A stretch of 64,000 nucleotides of DNA, from assembly GCA_029721515.1 (NCBI GenBank), contig CM056559.1:15677001-15741000 (forward strand), written 5' to 3'. The position numbers and the translations under genes were made by a program. The notes under the pieces are model-generated. The model saw nothing but the letters and a program-made list of their open reading frames with translations. It was not told the DNA's origin and made no database searches. Each line of letters starts with the position of its first letter. Position 1 is the first letter of the stretch. This stretch comes from Synanceia verrucosa (Eukaryota > Chordata > Actinopteri > Perciformes > Synanceiidae). Below are positions 43,255 to 54,763 of the stretch, in pieces.

Positions 43255-43800
43255 ATCATGGCATGAGGTGTTGGGCCTGTGGTGGCCATCATGACGGCAG
43301 AGCAGCATGTCTCTGTCTTTGGATCATCAGCGCTCCCTCTGTGGTGGTTTGTGTTTTTTTTGTACTTTTATTTTGGTGGGTTTATTTCCTGGGGTTGTGC
43401 TGTCTTGTGCTCACTTGTGTGGTTTTGTTCCCGGTGGCTCCCTTCCCCCACAGCGCTGAGGAGTAATTGAACACACCTGCTTCAGATTGGATCGTCAGAG
43501 CATCTACTTAAGACCTGCGGAGACACTCCTCAGCGCCAGAGTATCCAGTTATCCTCTGTGGTAGCAGCTTGGCTTTTCTCCTTCCAGATTGTAAGTTTTT
43601 TTCATGCACCTTCCAGTGACTGTATACTTACCCGTGTCTCTCTTCTCCTTTTTTCCAGTGCCTCCCATTGCCCTCACAGCCCAGCACTCACCCTCGTGTC
43701 TTCCCCTCACTTGTGGACATTTTTTGAAACTATCACCTGCTTTTCTGTGAAATAAACCTTTGTACTCATCTGTACCGCTTCCGCTCCTGGGTCCTCCTTC
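43255..43800 (+). repeat. LTR-like sequence (tentative)
   Basis: It has promoter-like ACTTAAGACC (about 43505), a downstream TCCTCTGTGGTAGCAG segment and AATAAACC (about 43752), in the order of a retroelement LTR. Exact TG...CA ends and a target duplication were not identified, and no gag-pol adjoins it. Confidence 0.3.
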
Positions 43801-46680
43801 CCTCACACGCCACACCCTCTCTCCATTATGTGGACCAGAGAGAGAGGGGCAGTGCAAAGGGAGCAGTGAAGAGGAGTGGAGCAGGAGAGAAGATCAGTCC
43901 AACACTGAAGCTGTCGTATAACTTATAGTTCTATGAGCTCTGTTGAGGGGTTATCTGAAGTTATATTCTTCCTTTAACTTATATAATGTTAATATTGCTT
44001 TGCTGTATTTTATTTATTCTTTTCTATTTGAAAGTTTCTCACTCAGATGTAGAATGATACCAAACACCAATATGATAGAAAACCAACAAACAAAACTGAT
44101 CAATTGAATTCAAATTAATCAACTAATTAAACAACATAAATGAACCATGATATCTTAGCATGCAGGTAGGTGTACAAATACCACAACATAGTACAGCAGG
44201 GAGGCCTATACATACCTGTATATGTAGACTTATTCCACAGTGTTAACATGTGCCACATTGGTCTGTAAGAGAGCAGGAGAAGAAGGAGGATCTGTCTGTG
44301 GACTGACCTTTGATATGATCAGCTTCACTTCTATAACGATAAACTGAAGAAGTGAAGCAGAGTTGATTATAAGAATTCTAATTCTATTGTATGTTGTTCT
44401 AAGCAAAGTTAATGGTAAGAAGGTGTAGCATATGAATGAGCACAAAATAATGAACTTATCTTATAATGAAGACATTCCGTGATTTTCTCATTGTTTCTCC
44501 AGGACCCTGACACTACATGGCACTAAAGGCTTAAGTTTTATGACTGGCAGAATTAACAGATAGGACCAGTTCCCATCCTCCTCTCTGACCCTAGGAACTC
44601 CAGAACACACATGGGGGGATAAGTTTTATGGCTTATCCCATAAGTCCAACATTCAGTTGAATTGTCCTGAATGTTGGACAATTCTGTCGTGGGATTGGTT
44701 CAAAGGTAGTCACGTTTGGTGCACGCCATGTTTAAGACATAACAGAAACACTAGTTGTCAGTACTCTCCTCTTTACACGGCTCTGTGGTGAATGGTCCTC
44801 TCCCAGTCTTTGGGGAGGAACCAGATGTCACAGGATGTGACCAGTCAAATGTTCGGACAGAGGTATAACTTGTTGTTTCTTGAGTTTATTCAGGCCACTC
44901 ATGAACTAAGCCTTTAGCTCTTGGTGACCTGAATGGTCAGATGTAGTTTCTGGATGAACAATGAGAAATTAGAGAATGCCTTTTATCATCATCGCTACAA
45001 TATATTATCAATGTTGGAGGAAATTAATGATTATTTTCATGATAAGGTAACTACTATCTGTGATGGAGTATTTCTGAAGTAACCTATTCCTATGTATGTG
45101 TGAAAATGTGTGTGCTTGGGGCTGACGACATTTGCATGTTAATGCCTGTAAGAATATTGATGTGTCCATACAGGATTGACTGAGACTGTGTGTTCAAGTA
45201 TATGTGTGTTTATAAATGTGTCATACCCTCTTCCACTCATTATAGCACGACATATCCAGGTGTGGCATTTACCTCTGACCGTGGCAGGCACAATTACTGA
45301 AAGGCCAGACTTGTCAGTAAATGTCCATCATGTCCACTCTCTCTCCTCTCCTCCCTCCCTGCTTACCACTTCCTTCTTCCACATCAGACTCACTGGGGGT
45401 GCTACTCTGACATGGAAAATGCCTAAAAAAATGAATAAAAAATAACTTAATAAAGTGAGGCTTCATCTTTTCATGACTGAGATTCTTTTATCGTGGATTC
45501 TTATTCATATATCTTACAAAGAAAATATTTTATTTTTTCTTTTATTAGCTCACCCTTCCTACAATTACATGGGTTACATCAATTTTGTGGGTTATATGCA
45601 TCATAGTGTGTAGTGTAAATACTTTTTCAGGCAAAGCCATGAATAGTGTATGAGAACAGCCTGTTCTCTAATGTTTTTGTCTTTCCAATTCTGTTTCTCT
45701 CCCGAGCTCAATCTGCAATGCATTTTCTCAGCACTTTCTGTTTCTGAGTGATGCAAACAAGCAAAAGAACAAGGGATGGAGAAGAGAAGATCAAGACAAT
45801 GAGACATAAAGCCTGATTGGAAGAAATCACAGTCACATTTCTTTGTCCCTCTCCCTGCCTTTCGTAATCTGTCCTCCACTATCTCCCTCCATCCACAGGT
45901 GTCAGTGTTCCACTCCGGATAGGAGTGGATGAAGAGATTAAGAGAAAATTACACTCAGCCCTTCTTCTTTGACAAGACAAAGGAGAGAGGAGAGTCAGAA
46001 CTTCAAACAACTTTTGAAAAGACAGGATCAAGGGTTGTAGAGAAGGGCTGGAGGAGAGAAGGACAGAAAGATATAGAGAAAAAGACCTAAAAGTGTTCAT
46101 AGTTGATGAGGGGTGAGAGACTGAGAGACAAACGATTGGAGAAGGAACAGGATCTCTAGGTTGACCCCAGAAAAATAGGTTATTTTGGTGTCAGAAATGT
46201 ATTATTATTTAGGTTAAAAGTCATGACATTGATACCACAGCACAATAAAATGTGCCAGCATCTTCAGCAAATAAGCTAGTTTCATTAATGAGTAAGAAGA
46301 GGAGTGTTTGAGTTGCTTTTTTTATTAAATAGCTCTACAAAAAATGTCAACTGTCATACACGGAAAAAACTGATTTGTTGAATGAACATAAAAAAATCGT
46401 GGAAGGGATTTCCATGTGATTAAATGGCTTTGGTTTAGTATTTTGCAATTCTGTTCCTCAAGCTAAATGTACTTGTGTTGGGTCAAATTAAATGATAAAG
46501 GTTGAAAACCTTTGGGTGCCATATTATTAAATAGTGTTGGTCAAACTAATTTGCAAGATGTTAGTCCAACTTATTTACTACATTTCCAGCAAAGTGAATT
46601 TAGTCGAGGTGATCCAACCAAACCACTTTCAACAAGTTCAATCAACCTCAATCAGTTCAGTTGACCCAGCACACACCTGT
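43800..46680. other. Gene-free stretch
   Basis: AT-rich DNA. A 13-bp perfect hairpin lies at 44644-44679, and a small inverted pair TGTTGGGTCAA/TTGACCCAGCA at about 46477-46675 marks a possible 200-bp MITE. No gene is supported. Confidence 0.5.
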
Positions 46681-47730
46681 AGATTTTTTTTTTGGTGTCC
46701 CACAAGTACAACTCAGCAGTTACACCCTCTCAACTTCTTCATTACAAGCGCACAAATCCTGAGTTACAAGTCACAAATTAAGAAAATCCTGCTCTCACAT
46801 GTTCTGCTCCAATGACTGCAACATAAATGGTGCAAAACACATTTGCACACCTGTAGCAAAGAATGTGAAGACGTAGACAAAATTTGAACATCTGTAAATC
46901 AGTATGTGAGTTCATGTAACGAGAGTTGCGCATCTGTAGATTATTTTCTCACAGATGTAGATATTTTTGGGGGGATATTTTTCCAGCACACACACAAGTC
47001 AGTAACTACAACTGCTCGAATCTGCTGCTACAGCTCACAAATACTTTTGCACCAACCAAGTGATATATTTGGTGCAAAAGTGATTTGTGTACCTGTAAAC
47101 TGGAATTATATCTGTAGAGAATAGGGAGGGCTTTGTTCGGGGATCAGAGATCCCTGATAGGCCAGTTTTTCTTCGTTAAGTGGTAATGGTGGATCCTGGA
47201 GTCATGGATCCATAACTGGACTGGACTGAAGCGTGGAGCCTTGACCGACCTGATGTTTGAGGTACGTATGTTTTCTGATATCACCACCGTTTTACTTTTG
47301 TGTATCATTTTTATTATGTATCATATTTCGGTCAGCTACAATAGCGGAAAATGTCCCTTGCTCTGCGAAACTTAACGTAGCTAGCTAACAAATTATGTTA
47401 GCTCACCATGCGTTAGCTATATTGACTTTTCTTGCTATGTTGTCATCTTTCACTATACACTCATATTCAGTTGCACACATTTATTCTGTTTTGTCTTCTA
47501 GAAAAAATGACAGATCAGACTCGGTCGTTCCAGGTGAGTGTCATGTCATAGCATTAATATTCCCTTAACATTACATTAAATAATTATAAAACGTGAAGGT
47601 TAGTTTGGGTAGGCAGTAGTGGAAGAAAATTTTATTTACTTAATAGAGGGATTGAAAGAATAGCTGTGGTTCTTTGAAATGTGGTTGTATCAGGTATTTA
47701 TACACAGTCAGTGTAATATAATATATAATA

Positions 47731-48204
47731 TTGGATAATGCAAGACCACACGTCTGTCAGGACTACCTGAGACAGAACAATGTGCATTGTCTTGACTGGC
47801 CAGTGTTTTCACTTGATTTAAACCCCATAGAACACTTATGGGATATTCTGGATCATCGAGTGAGAAGGCATGATCCAGAACCTAGCGACGTCCAACAGTC
47901 GCGCCAAGCACTTTGGGAGGAATGGGATCGCATCACACAGGCTGAAATCCGGGGACTAATCAACTCCATGCATCGCAGAATGCAAGCTGTGTGTTGTGCC
48001 AGAGGTGGCCATACAAGATACTGACTTTCCGGATCCAGAATCACACTTTGCATGGACACTATGAATTTGCATTTTTGACTAATTTGTTTTTCATTTTTGA
48101 CAATGAAGACTTCATTTCTGATATGTGCTGTTAGCATGTCACTTGAATTTGGTGCAATATGCATAAACTATGGGAGTGTTGCGTTGGAAGTTTTGGTCAG
48201 TGTA
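47731..48204 (+). pseudogene. Tc1-like transposon 3' fragment
   Basis: An open C-terminal frame (47731-48024) contains MDNARPHV (second catalytic Asp), SLDLNPIEHLWD (catalytic Glu) and a final MQAVCCARGGHTRY. The right terminus TGCGTTGGAAGTTTTGGTCA ends with GTGTA at 48204. The 5' half of the element is absent. It lies within the integrase-type element and so is the later insertion. Confidence 0.8.
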
Positions 48205-48811
48205 CATATGTACAAATTCTGTGAACTTAAATAGAACACGTCTGTTATTCAGAAAATTGTGATGTCGACAATATGAAAATCTTGATCTCAAACTTGAATT
48301 ACAATTGTTTGGTGTCCCTGTAAAACTTCAGGTTTTCAGCATTAACAATTACTAGTCTTTATATAATGGTTATAGTGCCTTTTAAAAAACACATGTCGTG
48401 AAAGTTATTATCATCACTACCTTCCTTGAGAAGCCACATGAGTCCTGCAATAGATTTCTTTTTAACAAACACAGCCAACCTCAGTTCATGCTAAAGTGCT
48501 AGTGATCTGTTGTGGGTTGCTGAAGTGAATGGCTGACACCAGGAGGTCAAGCTCATCATTATTTAATTCACTGTACAGATACACACACATCAATAAGCTT
48601 AAGACACATACTTTATCTTACCTCTTTGTGATATTTATCATGTTTTTATATGTAGCACTTATTATTATGTATGCACTTAGTGCATTATAAATAAAATGTA
48701 TTATTGTCTTACATAACAACCCTGTAATATGTAAGGAAAGTGTTCATTTTGCACAGACACTAGGCAATGCAGTTCACTTGGGGCATCATAAACTGTCAGA
48801 GATCTCAAGGA

Positions 48812-48860
48812 CAGCATGGTTGCTCAGTGATTAGCACTGTCCTCTCAAATCTTGCATGGA
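48812..48860 (+). repeat. SINE head fragment
   Basis: GCTCAGTGATTAGCACTGTC matches the tRNA-like head of the fish SINEs; the body is lost. Confidence 0.4.
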
Positions 48861-49294
48861 CTTCTTTCATTTGTACTGTCTTGGCATGTTTTTTCTTTTA
48901 TTAGCATGGAACAATAATAACTTTACTTAGCTGCCATTTCATTTGGTTTTCAATGCAGGTATTCTCAGTGCTGAAATAATTTGAATTCTAAATTTTGCCT
49001 TTAACAGAATTGAACGTCTCTGGCGAGATGTCTTCAGAGCAGTCACGTGCCACTTTTATGATGTGTTACATCAGTTAGAGGAGGATGGTCTACTTAATCT
49101 CTCCAGTGGCATTCACCTCTTCTGCTGCCATTTCATCTTCATTCCCCGCTTGGAAGCACAGCTTGATGTTTTCAGAGATGGCTGGGACAATCCCATTTCA
49201 AGTGAGAGAAATCACACTCCCAACCAGATGTGGCATATGGGACTACAGCGCAACTCTCAAGAGAACAATGATGAGGTAAGTATTTCTGCAAGTA

Positions 49295-49322
49295 GTTGTA
49301 GTAGTAGTAGTAGTAGTCAGTA
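49295..49322. repeat. (GTA)n microsatellite
   Basis: Eight AGT units in the intron of the integrase remnant. Confidence 0.85.
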
Positions 49323-49866
49323 GTTAGTGCATCATGGAGTTGGGGCAAAAGAAATAACTTTGTGTTATACAGGATTTGCACATCCCATCAGTTGATTGAG
49401 AGAGTAGTGGCCTTGCACCCAGTGATCCAAACTATGGTGCGCATATCCCTGAGAGTTACTGCCCCCTGACGCCTGATAACCTGGCTGGACTCTATGCTGT
49501 TGTGGACCCAATGGGACCCTCAACGTGCATGGGGGTAGACAGATATTTAGCTGCACTGCAGTATATGCACAGCTTAAGCTATGTGTAGCCCTGAATGTTA
49601 TGCCCAAAACCAAAACCCAAAATCAAAACATTCACTGGCTAATAAAATGATGGTAATTACTGGCAGCTCTTCAGACCGTCAACTGAGGTTATGATGACAA
49701 CATTACTGAATATATTATGTTTATATATGCATCATTTCGCAGTAGTGTCATATGGCTGGTTACAGACATGTTATTTAACAACAGAATGCTTTCAAAAAGT
49801 GTTTCCATGGTGACATACTTGTGGTTCTATAAGTCAGTTCAGATTCTGTTCTAGAACTCACAGACT

Positions 49867-51540
49867 ATGAAAGACCTTCTGCTCATTTGTTCCAGAAACA
49901 TCAACAGTGAGTACTCTCTAGAATCTGCCGTTGATCGAGCACAAATTTTCTGCCGTCGCTTTGTGTGGTTTGATTATTATATTGTTATATACACCAACAA
50001 AATTTCAATGGATTTTACTGAAGGAAGCAGAGGAGTCTACAGACGCATCAGGGTGTTGTTTGACACACCCATCTATAAGCGGGCTCTGCAGATCTGCTGG
50101 CACGAGAGCAGCTACAAGACTCAGATTGCAGTGGTGAGGGAGCTCCTGAGTCTTCAGCAGAAAAACCAGATCCCATCTCAGGTGACTGCTGAAGACATGA
50201 TTGAGTCCATTTTCCAGGACAGCCAAAGCACTGTGAGAGAACGGCTTTGGGAGTTTGAACTGGAGGATTTTGATGAGGAGGATGCTCAGCCTCTGCTGAT
50301 GCTGGTGATGGCAGTAAATGTCAGCCATAAAAAGAGGGACATTGAGTTTGAAGCCAAGGCGCTCCTCAAGTCCCCAGAGGCCTTACCTCCTAGTTTTCAA
50401 CATCCTAGAGTTCTCGAGCTGGCCAAAGACTATGCCAAGAAGCTGAGACAGAGGCAGAAGGAGGCTCCCAGCTCCAAGCAGCTCACTCCAAGAGAGGTGG
50501 TGTTGGAGGTTGTGCCCAGAGTCCTGCAGGGCTTCTGGACTCTTCCTCCTCGCTCCCTCTTAAATATGGCGTCCCAGAAGCTCAGCCACATGTCGGTGGG
50601 CGTCACACAAGCTGTCTTGGACCGAGTCTCCGATGCTCTTCCAGCTTCAGAGTGTCAGGCCACCTTCTCCCGCTCCACCAGGGACGACATGGTCCTGTCT
50701 ATCCTGACAGAGATAAGGCAGAAGTACACACAAGACGTCCTGGTGGACAAACTGAAGAGCTTTGCGTCTGAGCTGCTGACGGAGACTGTGCACGTGGCAG
50801 CAGGACAGATTTGTGGCATCTTCCCACTCCAGAGCCCAAAAGTGGAACCTCATTTGCCAGCAGTTGATCCTGCAGTCCAGGACGATTCAAACCTGGCTGC
50901 AACTGAGGAGAAGGTGTCACCTCCTCCAGTTTGTCTACCTTCTGAACCTCCGTCTATTACTGACGTTGAGGCCAAAGAAGATGAAGACGACAAACCCCAC
51001 CAGATTGATCCAGAACCAAATGGAGAACCAGAAATCTACACTGTTCCAGCTTCTCCTACATCCTCTGCTGAGCCTCCATCCATCACTGATGTTGAGGCCA
51101 CAGAGGATGAAGATGACGAACCCCACCGGACTGACCAACAAGCAAAGGGAGAACCAGACACTAATAATGTTCCTGCTTCTCCTGCACCACCTTCTGAGCC
51201 TCCATCCATCAGTGATGTTGAGGCCAGAGAGGATGAAGACCTGAAACCAACCACAGAACCAGACTCTGCTGTCACTGCGACCCCACTGACCACTCCTGAA
51301 CCTCTCAGCAGTATTGACGTCCAAGACTGGGAGGATGCACGAAAAAAGACAAAGGTGAAGGAGGACCCAGAACCCAGAAGAGAAGGAGACCCTGCTGTGG
51401 CTCCAGCTCCTTCAGCTCCTCTGACTGCTCCTGTTGAACCAGTGGTCGTTGTGACGGTGTCAGAGGAAGACTGGACGACCAACAACAAGCAGGGCTTCTT
51501 CTCCTGGCTCTTGAAACCACTGTGTTGTTGTTTTCAATGA
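49867..51540 (+). CDS. Acidic-repeat protein ending CCCFQ, intact copy, function unknown
   Basis: 557 codons, uninterrupted. The first about 50 residues may not be used; MDFTEGSRGVYRRI (50009) is an attractive alternative start. Residues 50-330 are helical and charged with no recognised family. Then come three imperfect 41-residue repeats (EPPSITDVEA...GEPEIYTVPASP). A hydrophobic, cysteine-rich end, GFFSWLLKPLCCCFQ, follows. The last four residues CCFQ fit a CaaX prenylation box with extra cysteines suitable for acylation, suggesting membrane attachment; this is inference. AATAAA lies at 51562 and a 16-A run follows within 20 bases, as in a reverse-transcribed cDNA copy. Frame length and repeat structure make coding likely. 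Confidence 0.7.
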   Translation: MKDLLLICSRNINSEYSLESAVDRAQIFCRRFVWFDYYIVIYTNKISMDFTEGSRGVYRRIRVLFDTPIYKRALQICWHESSYKTQIAVVRELLSLQQKNQIPSQVTAEDMIESIFQDSQSTVRERLWEFELEDFDEEDAQPLLMLVMAVNVSHKKRDIEFEAKALLKSPEALPPSFQHPRVLELAKDYAKKLRQRQKEAPSSKQLTPREVVLEVVPRVLQGFWTLPPRSLLNMASQKLSHMSVGVTQAVLDRVSDALPASECQATFSRSTRDDMVLSILTEIRQKYTQDVLVDKLKSFASELLTETVHVAAGQICGIFPLQSPKVEPHLPAVDPAVQDDSNLAATEEKVSPPPVCLPSEPPSITDVEAKEDEDDKPHQIDPEPNGEPEIYTVPASPTSSAEPPSITDVEATEDEDDEPHRTDQQAKGEPDTNNVPASPAPPSEPPSISDVEAREDEDLKPTTEPDSAVTATPLTTPEPLSSIDVQDWEDARKKTKVKEDPEPRREGDPAVAPAPSAPLTAPVEPVVVVTVSEEDWTTNNKQGFFSWLLKPLCCCFQ

Positions 51541-51561
51541 TTGCATTTATTAAATACTGGC

Positions 51562-51567
51562 AATAAA
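51562..51567 (+). terminator. Polyadenylation signal followed by an A tract
   Basis: AATAAA, then TGAATTAACCTTCC and 16 A's (about 51582-51597). Confidence 0.7.
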
Positions 51568-51729
51568 TGAATTAACCTTCCAAAAAAAAAAAAAAAAACG
51601 CACTTTAGCTTGCAGTTTGAGAAAAGATGTAAAATCCTTAAACTACTGGGATATTCAAGTAATAGATGCCATTTTACTAATTGTAAAGATGTGAATCTGT
51701 ATTTGGGGAATTGTTATTGGAAACAAGTT

Positions 51730-53805
51730 AAACATGTAATTTAATTTGCAGAGGACAGAAGTCTTAAAGGGGAACAGCAGCTAAATTAACAATTCTATCT
51801 CAAACTTGTGATGTTGTCACTTATAAAGTCCGGAGCTGCTCCACAGATAATGAATGGTGGGCACACAGATGTTTTTTTTATACCTGGAATAGCTTTATTT
51901 GACTAAACTAGTGATTTACTATCTATCATTGATGCACGCATTTGTGCAGATTTAATGCGATACATTAAACCTATGAGAATGTAAGAAATGTTAGCCGCTC
52001 TGGGCTTTGGTGCCAGTCACTCATGCATGTTGGTTCAGGGTGTACGAATGCCTGTCTTGTCCCATTGTTCAGTACTGATGGGACCCGCCAGAATGGGTGA
52101 AATCGCTCTTCGGGCTTCACACCAAATTCATGCTTTTTATGCATTCTTACATCTCACCTTCACCCCTTAGTACCCAACTTTATGTAGTTACTTATTATTG
52201 TCATTAGCATCATTATTATTGTTATATCTTCTCTGTCTTCTTCTTATTTCGGGGAGATTGGTTGCTAGGAACAATGCATCTCACATTCCTGATTTCTAAT
52301 AACACTGCATGTTTGTACCCCTTTCCCATCCATCCTATGTCATCCTGTCTATCATCCGTTTTCCCCCTCAATTCACAAAAGGTGCAGCACTTTCCTCTCT
52401 GGCTCATAATAAGAAATTCTAATAAAGAATGATAGCTTATGTAACCACTTCTTGCTACCTTGTGATAATGTAATGGAAAAGAAAAAAAATAAGTGTAAAA
52501 CTTTGGACAAGGTCAGAAGATTAAGGAACGGCAGGAGCCAAGGAGATGGACGACCTCAATGAAATAAGTACACAAGACACTGCAGTAAATTTTAACAGGC
52601 TGTAATGAGTATTTAGATGTGTAATAAGCAGGTGGAAACCATACCATTTCTCCTGTACAGTGTGTACAGCTTTAAATTTCTGAGATCATGTAAAACAATA
52701 AACTAAAATAACAAACTGTGGCCACAAAAAATAAAATCAAAATAAACTAATACCCAGGTTTTAAATTGTCTCTCAATCTAGTACACGGATCCAGGTACCA
52801 GCTGTCGCGGAACCAGTATGTAGGTGTATTGTTCAGATCCTACCAAACTCGTGGAAGGGATGGAATAGCTGACTCTTCCTTAAGCTGCAGTCTCCTTACT
52901 GCAAGCAGGGAGATTGAAGTCGCTCTGGGCTAGGCTCGCCATTCCAGCACTGGAAACATCTCTCTGGATTTCTCTGAAAATCTTCTCAGGTGTCTAGAAT
53001 CACTCTCTGTTGGCTCCAAGACCTTCCTCCGAAGTCTCGTACCGGAACAGGATGTTTTTCCAATTCACAAAAAAAACCTGACCTCCAAATAAGGCCAAGA
53101 TAAAATTAACATTATGCTAATTTTATGTGCATTCCTGATAACAGGATAAAGCTTAGTGTATAAACTCAATGCATCAATTCACATCTCAGTGTTGTACAAC
53201 ATAAACAGCTCACTGTAAGTACAAAAATATCAATTTCATTCATTTCTGACGAAAATGATTAACTTAAAGAGCTAATACATTTTAGTGTAAACTCAATCTC
53301 ACCATAGATGCATAAAATAACCAAAAACAAAATAACAAATTTCAGTCAGTAGTGCCCCTTTAAAATACTGAACTCGAAAATACAGAAGCACTAAGTACCT
53401 TTCACATATGGCTAAACTCCTATGAACTGTAGAAATATCCATACTAACAGTAGAAATTCACAAATTAATATTTTACCTAGCAGACCAGCTGCAGGAATTG
53501 ACAAGAAAAACAGGACAAAAGTGCACTAAAACACATTAAACAATTTCCTCAACACTCTGTAAGGATGAAGGAGTCTGCTTATCAGCAGTACTTCTTCAAA
53601 TCATTGTATTCAAGGTTTCAAAACTCACTAACACTGTTGGCACGACCCAATTTAGTTCACCACGGCAGAAATGAGCATGCCAGCTAACAAGCTTATGGGT
53701 TGCTAACATTTTTTAGCACAGATATGGCATAAAGCATGACGAAAATTAGTATCGCGGCTAGCAGACTTATCCTCGAATTAGCTAAATGCTAACGATGTGC
53801 TGACT
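51730..53805. other. Stretch without a supported complete gene
   Basis: AT-rich sequence between the two copies. A GC-richer part at 52780-53060 may contain a minus-strand exon of the gene beginning at 54019, but no join could be fixed. Confidence 0.4.
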
Positions 53806-53808
53806 CAC

Positions 53809-54019
53809 CAGGCAAGGAAAAGTGCAACAGCATGGAGAAAGGCGTCAGGCTGCTTGCTGAAACGGATGGCGTTCTCCACCTTTTCATCCACACTGTGATT
53901 TTATATTGTCGACATGAAGCATGAATTAACATAAGAAAACATATCGCTAATTAAAAATGTTTTTTTTAATTGTTTTGATACGTTTCTTACCGCTTCAGTG
54001 TCAACTCTTTTGTTCTCAT
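53809..54019 (-). CDS. First two coding exons of an unidentified gene
   Basis: Exon 1 (53991-54019) starts ATG and ends at a GTAAGA donor. Exon 2 (53809-53892) follows aaaatcacag and ends at a GTGAGT donor. Joined in phase they read MRTKELTLKRVDEKVENAIR then FSKQPDAFLHAVALFLA, 37 codons plus 2 nt. Upstream (54040-54065) is CACGGAAGTAAAAGTAG, an ETS-like GGAAGT site typical of TATA-less promoters. Later exons were not located, and I do not recognise the protein. Good splice sites and an open spliced frame favour a real 5' end, but it is short. Confidence 0.4.
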
Positions 54020-54597
54020 TCGAGCGCTCAGCTACCGCTGATGGATCAATCTACTTTTACTTCCGTGACTAGTCAATAGACAGTCAGGAGGTGGGCTCAA
54101 ACTTTTGATTGGTCACAGAGACCATAAACCTGACTCAACTGGCTAATTGACCAGCTTGTCAACAGGAACTTTCCTTTTTATCTCTTGGAGTATTTTAATC
54201 ACATGAATTTACCATTTTTATCGCTTTTTAATCCTGTTTATTCACTGAAAATGAATTTGTGTGTTTTACCCATGACTGTATTCATATTAATTGCTTTTAA
54301 ATCATGACTATATATATTTTAAAAAGCAATTGAATGAAATTATGCCTGTTTGCACAGATTAGGGATTTTTTTTTTTTTTTGACCTGTTCAGTTACTCTGG
54401 GCTACACTTAGTTTCCAGAGAGGGCTGGGGCCAGTCACACACATGCACAAAATATCATACTTTTCTGCAAGATTAAAATAAGCACTAATCCCATAAAAAG
54501 TTGACACCTACCATACTGTGGTGTTTTACGATGGGAAGAGGTGCTGACAAAAAAAAACAAAAAAAACCACTGACACAAAGGTGAGGAAGTGAAAAAA

Positions 54598-54634
54598 AAG
54601 TATTATTATTATTATTATTATTATTAAAAATATT

Positions 54635-54675
<41 letters not shown>

Positions 54676-54722
54676 AATTTGCATTATTATTATTGTTATT
54701 TTTATTATTATTAAAAATTATC
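54598..54722. repeat. (ATT)n microsatellite
   Basis: Three interrupted blocks of ATT units, ending about 40 bp before the second duplicate copy starts. Confidence 0.95.
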
Positions 54723-54763
54723 ATTATTCTTCTTATTAGTCTCAGGGAAATGTACCAGAGGGT

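Larger units (their letters stand above)
46680..49588 (+). pseudogene. Intron-bearing DDE-integrase transposon remnant
   Basis: A leader exon may end at 47261 (GTACGT donor). Exon 47502-47533 carries ATG (MTDQTRSFQ) before GTGAGT. Exon 49008-49275 reads IERLWRDVFRAVTCHFYDVL and continues through GLLNLSSGIHLFCCHFIFIP and HTPNQMW, the C-terminal part of integrase-core proteins of the kind carried by eukaryotic IS3EU-like transposons. Exon 49373-49588 follows in phase, but with a TGA at 49397. The exons holding most of the catalytic core are missing where a Tc1 fragment has inserted. Near the left end, TTTTGCACCAA and TTGGTGCAAAA form a hairpin (47045-47080). Confidence 0.6.
49629..51726. repeat. 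Segmental duplication, left copy
   Basis: Matches 54764-56986 from CACTGGCTAATAAAATGATG to TTGTTATTGGAAACAA, including UTRs and one complete reading frame. Confidence 0.95.

Noticed and set aside
50813..51488. Leu-rich plus frame and Ser/Val/Trp-rich minus frames
   Set aside because: Shadows of the acidic-repeat coding sequence in other frames.
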